Position numbers and translations under genes: made by a program | Notes under the pieces: model-generated | Seen by the model: the letters and a program-made list of their open reading frames with translations, nothing else | What the model was told of the DNA's origin: nothing | The model's database searches: none | From: Jannaschia sp. CCS1 | GTDB lineage: Bacteria > Pseudomonadota > Alphaproteobacteria > Rhodobacterales > Rhodobacteraceae | Assembly (NCBI RefSeq): GCF_000013565.1 | Contig: NC_007802.1 | Location: forward strand, 744,001 to 808,000 | Length of the DNA stretch: 64,000 nucleotides | Reading direction: 5' to 3' | Shown here: positions 8,719 to 17,364 of the stretch, piece by piece | Layout: every line of letters starts with the position of its first letter | Numbering within the stretch: position 1 is the stretch's first letter

Positions 8719-9276
8719 TCAGGCCGCGCGGCGGGTGCGCCGGGCCAGTCCAAATGCGCCAAGACCCGTCAGGATCAACAGAGCGCCCGCAGGCAGCGGC
8801 ACGGCGCTGATCTGTGGCGTAACCTCCAGCGTGTAGGAGCCATCGCGGAAAAACGCGGTGGAGCGTGCATCGGCGATATCAGGCGTGAAAAACGCGTTTC
8901 TGCCAGCAATACCAATCGTGTAGGTGCCGTCTGCCAGCACCGGGCCACCGGGCAGCGACAGCGTCAATGGCGCACCATGGGTGCCACCGTAATTGCCGGT
9001 GCTTTGGATCAACGTGCCGTTGGAATAGAGGCCGAGGACAGGATGAAAGTTGCTGCCAGCCACCGTCTGCGCGGTGATGGCCAGATCGGTCACGCCGAAG
9101 CCGGTATCCGTATCGATCGTGAAATCAATCCAGTCGATGGTCTGGATGTCCAGCGTATCGGCGCAGGTTGCCCCCGCTGTGGCAAAGCCCAGGTCCATCC
9201 CACAGGGGATCGCCAATCCGGGCAGCGCGGATGCGACAAAGAGGGATGCGGCGAGGCCGAGTGATTTCAGGTTCAT
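8719..9276 (-). CDS. VPLPA-CTERM sorted exported protein 1
   Basis: 185 aa. It has a Sec signal peptide (residues 1-22 of MNLKSLGL...) and a C-terminal sorting tag made of AVPLPAGALL, a hydrophobic helix and the basic end ARRTRRAA. This is the VPLPA variant of PEP-CTERM tags, processed by a dedicated exosortase (XrtD) in Rhodobacterales. The mature part is acidic, rich in Thr/Gly/Asp, and looks like a beta-sandwich surface or matrix protein (NFHPVLGLYSNGT, GTYTIGIAGRN). The start is chosen at the ATG preceded by GGAGA; the frame runs further upstream without homology. No exosortase is in the window. Binding partner or substrate unknown. Confidence 0.82.
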   Translation of the reverse strand: MNLKSLGLAASLFVASALPGLAIPCGMDLGFATAGATCADTLDIQTIDWIDFTIDTDTGFGVTDLAITAQTVAGSNFHPVLGLYSNGTLIQSTGNYGGTHGAPLTLSLPGGPVLADGTYTIGIAGRNAFFTPDIADARSTAFFRDGSYTLEVTPQISAVPLPAGALLILTGLGAFGLARRTRRAA

Positions 9277-9396
9277 TGGAGTCTCCGGCGAGCGAATCGC
9301 ATCTGATCGTATGCGTTGCCCTGTAATACACAGCGACTTTGCAGACACTTTGCCAAGAATACGGCTCAAATGTGGTGGGTCAAGCGCTGGGAGGGG

Positions 9397-9443
9397 CGTT
9401 TGCAGGCAAACGACCTCACGTCACGGGGTCATGACGCGAGGTC
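9397..9443. repeat. two adjacent inverted repeats downstream of ccr
   Basis: A perfect palindrome CGTTTGC-AG-GCAAACG (9397-9412) is followed directly by GACCTCACGTCA, an 8-base loop and TGACGCGAGGTC (9412-9443, one mismatch in 12 pairs). Either may be a ccr terminator hairpin without a T-run, or an operator for the VPLPA-CTERM gene that starts at 9276. Confidence 0.5.
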
Positions 9444-9466
9444 ACTTGAACTGCGCGTGGCCGATG

Positions 9467-10774
9467 TCAGGTTTTTGGCCCGGCCTCCAGCACATCTTCC
9501 AGCGTGCGCAGGCCGGTGCGGGGAGCCTGGACCAGCACGGACATATTGCCGGGCTTGTGTTCGTTGCGGAGCATTTTGGTGTGGGCCCCGGGCAGCTCAT
9601 CCCAGGGGAAAACCTCGGACATGCAGGGGTCGAGGCGCTGCTGCACCATCAGGTCATTGGCGGCGGACGCCTGTTTGAGGTGGGCGAAGTGGGAGCCTTG
9701 CAAGCGCTTCTGGTGCATCCACATGTAGCGCACATCGAAGGTGCAGTTGAAGCCCGTGGTGCCCGCGCAGATCACGACCATGCCACCTTTTTTGCAGACG
9801 AGGGTGGAGACGGGAAAGGTTGCCTCGCCGGGGTGTTCAAACACCATGTCGACGTTCACGCCCTTGCCGGTTATGTCCCAGATCGACTTGCCGAACTTGC
9901 GCGCTTCCTTGAACCATTCCGCATATTCCGGCGTGTTGACCGTGGGCAGCTGACCCCAACAGTTGAAGTCCTTGCGGTTGATGACGCCTTTCGCGCCGAG
10001 GGACAGGACGAAATCGCGTTTGGATTCGTCGCTGATGACGGCAATGGCATTCGCGCCCGCCGTGTTCGCCAGCTGGATCGCGTAGGAACCCAAGCCACCC
10101 GACGCGCCCCAGACGAGGACGTTCTGGCCGGGCTTCAGGTCATGGGGTTCGTGCCCGAACAGCATCCGGTAGGCGGTGGCCAGGGTGAGGGTGTAGCAGG
10201 CGGCCTCTTCCCACGTCAGGTGCTTGGGACGCGGCATAAGCTGCTGGGCCTGCACATTGGTGAACTGCGCGAAGGAGCCATCGGGCGTCTCGTAGCCCCA
10301 GATCCGCTGGGAGGTGGAGAACATCGGGTCGCCGCCGTTGCAATGTTCATCATCGCCGTCGTCCTGGTTGCAGTGGATCACGACCTCGTCGCCCACCTTC
10401 CAGCGCTTCACCGCCGAGCCCACGGCCCACACGATGCCGGACGCGTCCGAGCCCGCAATGTGGTAGTCCGCGCCGTGGCCATCGAAGGGGCTGATCGGCT
10501 GGCCGAGACCCGCCCAGACGCCGTTATAGTTCACGCCCGCTGCCATCACGAGGACGAGCACTTCGTGGCTGTCGAGGACCGGGGTATCGACGACTTCGAC
10601 CTTGAAGGCCTGGTCCGGCTCGCCATGGCGTTCGCGGCGGATGGTCCAGGCGTACATTTTGGGCGGCACGTAGCCCATGGGGGGCATTTCGCCCATCTCG
10701 TAGAGGTCTTTCATGGGCGCGTCGTAAGGGGCGGCGGTGGTGGGCGCGTCTAGGGCCATGGTGCTCTCCGTCAT
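9467..10774 (-). CDS. ccr: crotonyl-CoA carboxylase/reductase
   Basis: Key enzyme of the ethylmalonyl-CoA pathway: NADPH-dependent reductive carboxylation of crotonyl-CoA to ethylmalonyl-CoA, allowing acetyl-CoA assimilation without isocitrate lyase. 435 aa, a medium-chain dehydrogenase/reductase. Visible are the N-terminal MYAWTIRRERHGEP, GVNYNGVWAGLGQPISPF, the HCNQDDGDDEHCNGGDPMFSTSQRIWGYE-type insertion near 150-175, the nucleotide-binding VWGASGGLGSYAIQLA near 225, and FEHPGEATFPVS. The ATG at 10774 follows GGAGGA with ideal spacing. ecm, mch and mcl2 of the same pathway are elsewhere in the window. The AT-rich region 10810-10905 upstream should contain its promoter. Confidence 0.95.
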   Translation of the reverse strand: MTESTMALDAPTTAAPYDAPMKDLYEMGEMPPMGYVPPKMYAWTIRRERHGEPDQAFKVEVVDTPVLDSHEVLVLVMAAGVNYNGVWAGLGQPISPFDGHGADYHIAGSDASGIVWAVGSAVKRWKVGDEVVIHCNQDDGDDEHCNGGDPMFSTSQRIWGYETPDGSFAQFTNVQAQQLMPRPKHLTWEEAACYTLTLATAYRMLFGHEPHDLKPGQNVLVWGASGGLGSYAIQLANTAGANAIAVISDESKRDFVLSLGAKGVINRKDFNCWGQLPTVNTPEYAEWFKEARKFGKSIWDITGKGVNVDMVFEHPGEATFPVSTLVCKKGGMVVICAGTTGFNCTFDVRYMWMHQKRLQGSHFAHLKQASAANDLMVQQRLDPCMSEVFPWDELPGAHTKMLRNEHKPGNMSVLVQAPRTGLRTLEDVLEAGPKT

Positions 10775-10909
10775 GTGGTCCTCCGGGGCGTTGATGCCGC
10801 GCTGCGGAATCAAATGCTGCTGATGCGAGGGATATTGGCGGGTGAGTAATATTGCAACCCTTAAAGGCTTGTTTGGGTAATTTTATGTCGTAGAGGCTAA
10901 CGCTGAAGA

Positions 10910-11380
10910 TCAGGCCCCTGTGTTGTTAATCCAATCACGCACATGCTCATCTGCAGACCGCCCGTCGCCATACGGGGAAGGGCCGCCATTCACTTTGGCG
11001 ATGCGATCCGAGTGAAGGATCACAAGAAATCCACCCAACCGATAGTTGATCCGTTTCACGTCAGCCAATGAACACGTGAGCATCGTCTTTCGACGCAGTC
11101 TTCTGCGGACGGCAACAAAGCTGTCTGTGTCCCGATCGAGGAAGAAATGAACAGGTCCCGCAAGATCGATGGAGAATGCGGCAGCGGCGACAACGGATAG
11201 GCAGACTGCTGAAAAGATGAGGGATGTCGCATCGAGTGAAACGTTGCCCCTGAGCATTTGATGTATGAGGAGCCATAGAAAAAACGCTCCGATACAGCCC
11301 ATGAGGAGGCCCATGACCTGACTGTAACGGCTGACCCCCGAAATATGCATGTGATTGGCTGCGCTTGCGTGAACCTTCAC
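10910..11380 (-). CDS. hypothetical membrane protein, 156 aa
   Basis: Unrecognised. Two hydrophobic helices (about 22-42 and 52-72) are followed by a soluble domain of about 80 residues with basic RRRLRRKTML and a predicted beta-rich stretch, similar in layout to small bacterial PH-like membrane proteins. The GTG start overlaps the stop of the upstream acyltransferase gene by four bases (GTGA), so it is probably translationally coupled to it. A role at the membrane, perhaps tied to phospholipid synthesis, is only inferred from that coupling. Confidence 0.6.
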   Translation of the reverse strand: MKVHASAANHMHISGVSRYSQVMGLLMGCIGAFFLWLLIHQMLRGNVSLDATSLIFSAVCLSVVAAAAFSIDLAGPVHFFLDRDTDSFVAVRRRLRRKTMLTCSLADVKRINYRLGGFLVILHSDRIAKVNGGPSPYGDGRSADEHVRDWINNTGA

Positions 11381-12765
11381 TCCGCAGCGCCCTCCAGCGC
11401 CTCTGTGTCCAGCAGATGCGCCACGCTTGCGGCGTAGTAATCCACCACAGACACCCCGCGTTCGGTGACGGTGAGGGCGTCGCCGTCGCGTTCCACAAAC
11501 CCGCGTTCCATCAGGGCGCGCAGGCCGGCTTCGATGGTGTAGTCCAGATCGTCGCGGGCGAGGTGGACGCCGATGCCTTTGGCTTCGGCCAGTGCGATCC
11601 GGGACCCAACCGCCGCCTTCAGCGTGTCTGTCGTCCGTGCCCCGTCGCGCAGGGCGTGGGCGATGAGGGGGACGGGGACAACAGGTGTGACGGCGGAAAT
11701 ACGGGACATCAACGCCTCCCCCAACGCCTCGGCATTGTCGGTGTGTTTGGCGGTGAGGAAGGCCGAGAGGGAGAGCGGATCGCCAAAGGACACGGCGGCA
11801 TAGCCATAGCGATGGAACTTGCCGGTGATGCGATGCCAGATCTGGCGGCGCAGGTAGCGGTAGATGGGCAGGAGGGAAAAGCGGAAGCCGCCGGTGCCGC
11901 CCTTTTGGGCCGCGATCAGGTTCCGATCCTCCATCACGCGGTCATAGTTGAGGGCCACGGGCACGAAGGTGACATTCCGCGATGTGCCGGGCTCGAACCC
12001 ATCAAGGATGTAGGAGATAAGGCCCAGTTTCGGCTTGCCCAGACCGCCCGTGCGCGACAGCCCGCCTTCTGGAAAGACGGCTTGTGTCAGCCCCGCCTCG
12101 GTCGCCATTTGCACGTAGCGCGCGAGGACTTTGCGGTAGAGCGGGTTGTTGTGGCGCCGCCGGATGAAGTAGCCGCCCAACGCGCGCACGAGCCCGCGCA
12201 GGGGCCAGACGCGGGCCCATTCGCCGACGGCATAGGCCAGCGCGGAGCGTTCGGCGACCAGCCAGGTGACCAGCACGTAGTCCATGTTGGAGCGGTGGTT
12301 CATCACGAAAATCACGGTGTCGTCGTCTGGAATTGCCTCCAGCGCATCGTTGTTGGGATTGGTCAACCGCACGCGGTAGAGCGATTGCGACAGGATGCGA
12401 GAGGCGCGCATGGCGAAGGAGAAATAGGTGAAGGCCGAAAACCCGGGCACGATTTCGCGGGCGTAGCGTTCGGCGGTTTGGGCGGCGACATCCTCGCGCA
12501 CGCCCTTGGACCGCGCATGTTCCGAGATCGCCTGGGCGACCTGGGGGTCGTAGACAAGGCGGCGCACGGTATCCATGCGACGGGCCAGCTTGAACGGCTG
12601 GATCGGGGTTTTCAGGCGCTTGTTCAGGCGCGCCACGGCGGTTTCCAGACGGCGGCGCAGGAACCAGCGCACAGAGGGAAACAGGAAGTGCGACGCGAAG
12701 GTGACCGCGGCGAAGACGAGAATCAGCAGAAAGAGCCAGAGGGGGAGCGTGATGGGGGCGGTCAT
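11377..12765 (-). CDS. PlsB-type glycerol-3-phosphate/acyl-glycerol-phosphate acyltransferase
   Basis: 462 aa membrane-bound acyltransferase of phospholipid synthesis. An N-terminal membrane helix (about 6-27) precedes the LPLAT domain. Block I is NHRSNMDY (HX4D, about residue 177) and block III is FPEGGLSRTG (about 247), with the glycerol-phosphate-binding region between them (YFIRRRHNNPLYRKVL). The length and the large C-terminal region (about 310-460) fit a PlsB-like enzyme better than a 240-aa PlsC. The frame opens 33 codons earlier; I start at MTAPITLPL because homology and the membrane anchor begin there. It is followed by an overlapping membrane gene. Acyl donor and exact acceptor are not determinable. 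Confidence 0.78.
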   Translation of the reverse strand: MTAPITLPLWLFLLILVFAAVTFASHFLFPSVRWFLRRRLETAVARLNKRLKTPIQPFKLARRMDTVRRLVYDPQVAQAISEHARSKGVREDVAAQTAERYAREIVPGFSAFTYFSFAMRASRILSQSLYRVRLTNPNNDALEAIPDDDTVIFVMNHRSNMDYVLVTWLVAERSALAYAVGEWARVWPLRGLVRALGGYFIRRRHNNPLYRKVLARYVQMATEAGLTQAVFPEGGLSRTGGLGKPKLGLISYILDGFEPGTSRNVTFVPVALNYDRVMEDRNLIAAQKGGTGGFRFSLLPIYRYLRRQIWHRITGKFHRYGYAAVSFGDPLSLSAFLTAKHTDNAEALGEALMSRISAVTPVVPVPLIAHALRDGARTTDTLKAAVGSRIALAEAKGIGVHLARDDLDYTIEAGLRALMERGFVERDGDALTVTERGVSVVDYYAASVAHLLDTEALEGAAE

Positions 12766-13050
12766 GGGGCAGCAGGGTGGCAGGGATTGGGGGGCGTGGC
12801 AATCGGGCGGGTCGGGGGTGACGCTGGCCCGCGTTTTCTGACGAAAATGCGAGCATCGCCCCACCCGCCGTCCCGCAGGGCGTGTTTAGCGGCTCATGAA
12901 ACAGCGAAGGTGCCGTCGCCCCATTCTGCACGGACTGGAAACAATAAAAATTTACACTTCTGAATGTGCGGAAGGGATGGCATAAGAGTCTCGCCCGAAC
13001 GGAGAGGTCGGGACCAAATCGAAAGACAGTTAACCCAAGGGGAATGTGAA

Positions 13051-13755
13051 GTGTTTAAGAAAATTGTAGCTGCAAGTATTGCGGCGGTTGTTTTCGCCGG
13101 CGCGGCCCAAGCCGTACCGCTCAGCGGTGTGTTTGATGTCGTCGCAATTAACGTAACCAATGCGTCACGCGCGCAATCGCAGGCGACGTTCGGGAACTAT
13201 GTCGATGCGATCAATGGCGTCGATACATCGCCCAATACGACGTCGACGTTCGAGACGCATATCTTCAACTACGACGGCATTCTCGATTTTGACACGCGCG
13301 GTGAGCCGTTTTCGCCCCTGACCACGATCAGCCAGTTCCTCTCTACCGGGACCGGGACGCTTATCGGGATGGACAACACGTTTGGATCGCTGCGCAACAG
13401 CCAGGGCAATATCGACGACGCCACGGCGACGACCACGTTCTACTTTTTCTCGTTGAAGACCGCGACACCCTACGACCTGACCATTACCCATGACGATGGT
13501 GTGGCCGTCTTCAACAACGGAGACTTGCTCGGCGGATTGGTCGGACCGAATGCCGTTCAACCGGAGCCCACGCTGGTGAACGGCTCTGTCGCGGGCGACC
13601 TGAGCTTCCTTTACGTGTCCACCAACAGCGACCCGTCGGTCTTTATCGTGGACGCCGCCGAAGTGGCTCCGGTGCCGCTGCCTGCGGGCGCGGTGCTGCT
13701 GCTGGGTGCTTTGGGCGGCCTGGCCGTGGTGCGCCATCGCAAGCGCCCCGCCTGA
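13051..13755 (+). CDS. VPLPA-CTERM sorted exported protein 2
   Basis: 234 aa, starting with GTG after AAGGGGAA. The signal peptide (VFKKIVAASIAAVVFAGAAQA) is followed by an acidic mature domain with NYDGILDFDTRGEPFSPLTT, GIDNTFG-like turns and YDLTITHDDGVAVFNNGD, which suggests a lectin-like or PA14-like beta-sandwich. The C terminus carries APVPLPAGAVLLLGALGGLAVVRHRKRPA-type tripartite sorting architecture: tag, helix, basic tail. Expected fate: export, exosortase cleavage at the tag and attachment to or release from the envelope. It stands alone between the acyltransferase and ecm and is closed by a strong terminator. Confidence 0.82.
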   Translation: MFKKIVAASIAAVVFAGAAQAVPLSGVFDVVAINVTNASRAQSQATFGNYVDAINGVDTSPNTTSTFETHIFNYDGILDFDTRGEPFSPLTTISQFLSTGTGTLIGMDNTFGSLRNSQGNIDDATATTTFYFFSLKTATPYDLTITHDDGVAVFNNGDLLGGLVGPNAVQPEPTLVNGSVAGDLSFLYVSTNSDPSVFIVDAAEVAPVPLPAGAVLLLGALGGLAVVRHRKRPA

Positions 13756-13778
13756 GCGAGGGCTGTGCAGGAGTGGAG

Positions 13779-13805
13779 GGCCGTCCCATTGGGGGCGGCC
13801 TTTTT
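13779..13805 (+). terminator. rho-independent terminator of VPLPA-CTERM gene 2
   Basis: GGCCGTCCC, loop ATTG, GGGGCGGCC (nine pairs, one G-T) followed by TTTTT, starting 24 bases after the stop codon. Confidence 0.9.
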
Positions 13806-14265
13806 GCGTGCGGTGATGAGCTGACGGCGTCTGCGTGATATGCCCGGATGAAACGTGCGGGGTCTCGGATGCCTTTGCGCTGATCTGCGTGGCACTGGTC
13901 CGGGGCCTGGCCTGTGCCGGGTCTGGCCCCTGCGGGTGCTGGTCGCGGTCATGGTTCTGTGGGCGTTTGTCTGGATGTCTCCGCAGGGCTACTATGCCGA
14001 TTACCGCGTTGTCTTTGACGACCTGCCGCCACGCTGGGTGATGCCCGAGGCGCCGAGCTGGCGCGACATGTGGGGGCTCTGACATTCACCGGGCGGGCTA
14101 CGCTGTCGTCGCACGTCAAGGGCCTGCTGGGTTGGGGGCTGTTGGCCGTGACGCTGCTGTGGGGCGGGCAGACATGCCGCGATGCAGCGAATTGACAGGG
14201 TATTATTATTCCGAATAGATGCGGCTTGACGAAATGATATTGCTGTAGACGAGTCGGAGTGGCCC
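13806..14265 (+). other. intergenic region before ecm with doubtful small membrane ORFs
   Basis: No gene is certain here. A GTG-initiated frame (13855-14082) contains a hydrophobic LRVLVAVMVLWAFVWM segment and ends in WRDMWGL. A 41-codon frame (14070-14195, GTG start) overlaps its end and encodes another hydrophobic stretch (GLLGWGLLAVTLLWGG). Together they look like either two tiny coupled membrane proteins or the decayed remains of one membrane gene. Neither has a clear Shine-Dalgarno. The AT-rich stretch 14196-14250 is the probable ecm promoter region. Confidence 0.35.
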
Positions 14266-16230
14266 ATGACGCAAGCCCAGAAAGATCGCCCCTGGTTGAT
14301 CCGCACCTATGCCGGGCACTCGACGGCGGAGGCGTCCAACGCGCTTTACCGGGGCAATCTGGCAAAGGGGCAGACGGGTCTTTCAGTGGCCTTCGATCTG
14401 CCGACCCAGACGGGCTATGACAGTGATCACGTTCTGGCGCGGGGCGAGGTTGGCAAGGTGGGCGTGCCGGTCAGTCATCTGGGCGATATGCGCACGCTGT
14501 TCAAGGATATCCCGCTGGAGCAGATGAATACGTCGATGACGATCAATGCCACCGCGCCGTGGCTGCTATCGCTGTATATCGCTGTGGCCGAGGAGCAGGG
14601 GGCCGATGTCGCCAAGCTGCAAGGCACGGTCCAGAACGATCTGATGAAGGAATACCTGTCGCGGGGCACCTATATCTGCCCGCCGAAACCCTCCATGGCG
14701 ATGATCGCGGATGTGGCCGAATATTGCTACAAAGAGGTTCCGAAATGGAACCCGATGAACGTGTGCTCGTACCATTTGCAGGAAGCGGGTGCGACGCCGG
14801 AGCAGGAATTGGCTTTCGCGCTGGCCACCGCCATTTCGGTTCTGGACGAATTGCGCCCCCGCGTGCCGGAGGCGGATTTCCCGGTGCTGGTCGGCCGCAT
14901 TTCCTTCTTCGTGAATGCGGGTATTCGGTTCGTGACCGAGATGTGCAAAATGCGTGCGTTTGTGGATCTGTGGGACGAGATTTGCGAAACCCGCTATGGC
15001 GTGTCTGACCCAAAAATGCGGCGGTTCCGCTATGGCGTGCAGGTCAATTCCCTGGGCCTGACCGAGCAGCAGCCGGAAAACAACGTCTACCGCATTCTGA
15101 TTGAAATGCTGGCCGTGACGCTGTCAAAAAAGGCCCGCGCCCGCGCCGTGCAATTGCCCGCCTGGAATGAGGCGCTGGGCCTGCCGCGCCCCTGGGATCA
15201 GCAATGGTCGATGCGGATGCAGCAGATCATGGCGTTCGAGACCGATCTGTTGGAATACGGCGATTTGTTTGACGGTAATCCCGTGGTGGATGGCAAGGTT
15301 GCTGAATTGAAAGAGGGCGCGCGGGCGGAATTGGCCAATCTGGAGGGCATGGGCGGCGCCATTTCAGCGATTGATTACATGAAGGGCCGTTTGGTGGAAA
15401 GCAACGCGGACCGGGTGAACCGGATTGAGCGCGGCGAAACGGTGGTTGTGGGGGTGAACAAATATACGGCGTCCGAGCCGTCTCCGCTATTGGGGGAGGA
15501 TGGCGGGATCATGGTCGTCGATCCGGCGGTGGAGCAGGACCAGATCGCGCGGCTGGAGGCGTGGCGGGGCAGCCGTGATGCGGACGCGGTGCGCGCGACG
15601 TTGGACGCCTTGGCCGACGCGGCGCGCGATGGGCGCAATGTCATGCCGGCCTCCATCCAGGCCGCGAAAGCGGGGGTTACGACGGGCGAATGGGCGGGCG
15701 TGATGCGCGGCGTCCACGGGGAATATCGGGGGCCAACCGGTGTCTCGGGCGCTGTGTCGAACAAAACCGAAGGATTGGATGAGATCCGAGATGCGGTTGA
15801 TCTGGTCAGCGACAAATTGGGTCGCCGCCTGAAATTCCTGGTCGGCAAACCGGGCCTTGACGGCCATTCCAACGGGGCCGAACAAATCGCATTCCGCGCG
15901 CGCGATTGCGGCATGGATATCAGCTATGAAGGGATCCGGCTGACGCCGTCTGAAATTGTCGCCGCGGCGAAGGCGGAAGAGGCCCATGTGATTGGCCTGT
16001 CCATTCTATCCGGCAGCCATGTTCCGCTGATCAAGGAGGTGATGGAATTGATCCGGGCCGAGGGTCTTTCCATTCCCGTGATGGTTGGCGGTATCATTCC
16101 CGACGACGACCGCTCCACGCTTTTGGGATACGGTGTGGCCCGGGTTTATACGCCCAAGGATTTCGAATTAAACCGGATCATGATGGATATCGTGACGCTG
16201 GTTGACCCTACGGAAATTGCTGCTGAATAA
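14266..16230 (+). CDS. ecm: ethylmalonyl-CoA mutase (MeaA type)
   Basis: Coenzyme B12-dependent mutase converting (2R)-ethylmalonyl-CoA to (2S)-methylsuccinyl-CoA, the step after Ccr in the ethylmalonyl-CoA pathway. 654 aa, a single-chain enzyme with an N-terminal acyl-CoA TIM barrel (RTYAGHSTAEASNALYR, LSVAFDLPTQTGYDSDH, SMTINATAPWLL) and a C-terminal cobalamin domain with the DxHxxG motif in KPGLDGHSNGAEQI near residue 528, then GLSILSGSH and VMVGGIIPDDD. Length and the N-terminal start MTQAQKDRPWL distinguish it from the larger methylmalonyl-CoA mutase. It appears monocistronic here, with ccr 3.5 kb away on the opposite strand. Confidence 0.93.
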   Translation: MTQAQKDRPWLIRTYAGHSTAEASNALYRGNLAKGQTGLSVAFDLPTQTGYDSDHVLARGEVGKVGVPVSHLGDMRTLFKDIPLEQMNTSMTINATAPWLLSLYIAVAEEQGADVAKLQGTVQNDLMKEYLSRGTYICPPKPSMAMIADVAEYCYKEVPKWNPMNVCSYHLQEAGATPEQELAFALATAISVLDELRPRVPEADFPVLVGRISFFVNAGIRFVTEMCKMRAFVDLWDEICETRYGVSDPKMRRFRYGVQVNSLGLTEQQPENNVYRILIEMLAVTLSKKARARAVQLPAWNEALGLPRPWDQQWSMRMQQIMAFETDLLEYGDLFDGNPVVDGKVAELKEGARAELANLEGMGGAISAIDYMKGRLVESNADRVNRIERGETVVVGVNKYTASEPSPLLGEDGGIMVVDPAVEQDQIARLEAWRGSRDADAVRATLDALADAARDGRNVMPASIQAAKAGVTTGEWAGVMRGVHGEYRGPTGVSGAVSNKTEGLDEIRDAVDLVSDKLGRRLKFLVGKPGLDGHSNGAEQIAFRARDCGMDISYEGIRLTPSEIVAAAKAEEAHVIGLSILSGSHVPLIKEVMELIRAEGLSIPVMVGGIIPDDDRSTLLGYGVARVYTPKDFELNRIMMDIVTLVDPTEIAAE

Positions 16231-16342
16231 GTGTCAGCCCTTTCGCGCTCAAAAAAGAACATGTCTAAAAGTTTGCTTGCCATTGGTAGGTCTTTTCTGC
16301 ATGTGCCTGTTTATTAGCAGCCATTACGAAGGGGAATTCACT

Positions 16343-16660
16343 ATGGCAAAGGCACTGGAAAAAATGAGCCTGGAAGAGCTCCAAGCCCATCAACGGGATG
16401 TGGAGGCAACGATCAAAGGTTATGAAAAGAAGCGCAGGGCAGATTGCCTGGCCGAGCTGAAAGCCGTCGCAAAGAAGCACGGATTTTCACTGGATGAGTT
16501 TACCGGCGGTAAATCCGGCTCGAAATCCGGGCCCAAGGGTGTTGCGAAATACGCCAACCCCGCGGACAAATCGCAGACATGGACGGGCCGTGGCCGTCAG
16601 CCCAATTGGGTGAAAGAGGCTTTGTCCTCCGGTAAATCGCTGGATGAGTTCGCGATCTGA
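16343..16660 (+). CDS. H-NS family nucleoid protein (HvrA/Spb-like)
   Basis: 105 aa DNA-binding protein. An N-terminal coiled-coil oligomerisation helix (about 6-48, [30 protein letters not shown]) is joined by a flexible Gly/Ser/Lys linker to the H-NS C-terminal domain with [25 protein letters not shown] (about 70-95), whose GRGR-P core inserts in the AT-rich minor groove. Known relatives in Rhodobacter (HvrA, Spb) regulate photosynthesis and nitrogen genes. The ATG follows GAAGGGGAA. Its stop overlaps the deoD start (TGATG), so nucleoid protein and nucleoside phosphorylase are translationally coupled, an odd pairing. Confidence 0.88.
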   Translation: MAKALEKMSLEELQAHQRDVEATIKGYEKKRRADCLAELKAVAKKHGFSLDEFTGGKSGSKSGPKGVAKYANPADKSQTWTGRGRQPNWVKEALSSGKSLDEFAI

Positions 16661-17364
16661 TGACGGTTCATATCGGAGCAGCCCCCGGCGATATCGCGGA
16701 AACGGTATTGATGCCGGGCGATCCACTTCGGGCCAAATGGGCGGCAGAGCGGTTTCTGGAAAATCCGGTTTGCGTCAATGAGGTCCGGGGGATGCTTGGA
16801 TTTACGGGGATGTGGCGCGGCAATCGCGTCACCATCCACGGATCCGGTATGGGCATGCCGAGCCTGTCGATCTACGCCAACGAATTGCTCCGCGATTACG
16901 GAGCCAAGACGTTGATCCGGATCGGTTCGTGCGGGGCGATGCAGGCGGATGTGAAGTTGCGGGACGTGATCCTGGCGATGACCGCCTCGACCCTGTCGAC
17001 GCCGTCGTCGGGCATTTTCCGGGAGCTGAATTATGCGCCCTGTGCCGATTATGGCTTGCTTCAGGCAGCTTATAAGGCGGCCGAAGGGAAGGGCTCCCCG
17101 ATCCATGTGGGCGGGATTTATTCGTCTGATGTGTTCTATGACGAGCGCCCGGACCTGAACGAGCAGATGGTGCGCCATGGCGTCTTGGCCGTGGAGATGG
17201 AAGCGGCAGAACTCTACACGCTGGCGGCCCGCCACAAGGCGCGCGCGCTGGCGGTGTTGACCGTGTCCGACCATTTGCTGACGGAGGAGGCGTTGCCTTC
17301 GGAAGAGCGTCAGTCGAGCTTCTCGGACATGGTGGAGATCGCGCTGGAAGCGGCGTTTTCGTGA
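16660..17364 (+). CDS. deoD: purine-nucleoside phosphorylase, DeoD type
   Basis: Phosphorolysis of purine (deoxy)ribonucleosides to base and (deoxy)ribose-1-phosphate; cytosolic hexamer. 234 aa, family length. Motifs: [24 protein letters not shown] at the N terminus, phosphate-site [13 protein letters not shown] near 65, RIGSCGA near 88, and the substrate-binding VEMEAAELY near 180, with the SDH of VLTVSDHLL near 205. It overlaps the H-NS gene by one base and the next gene by four. Deoxyribose-1-phosphate from this enzyme could, after isomerisation, feed DeoC at 5.9 kb; no phosphopentomutase gene is in the window. Confidence 0.94.
   Translation: MTVHIGAAPGDIAETVLMPGDPLRAKWAAERFLENPVCVNEVRGMLGFTGMWRGNRVTIHGSGMGMPSLSIYANELLRDYGAKTLIRIGSCGAMQADVKLRDVILAMTASTLSTPSSGIFRELNYAPCADYGLLQAAYKAAEGKGSPIHVGGIYSSDVFYDERPDLNEQMVRHGVLAVEMEAAELYTLAARHKARALAVLTVSDHLLTEEALPSEERQSSFSDMVEIALEAAFS

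Noticed and set aside
9050-10753. 567-codon plus-strand frame opposite ccr
   Set aside because: Lies over the conserved ccr gene and encodes His/Arg/Gly-rich nonsense.
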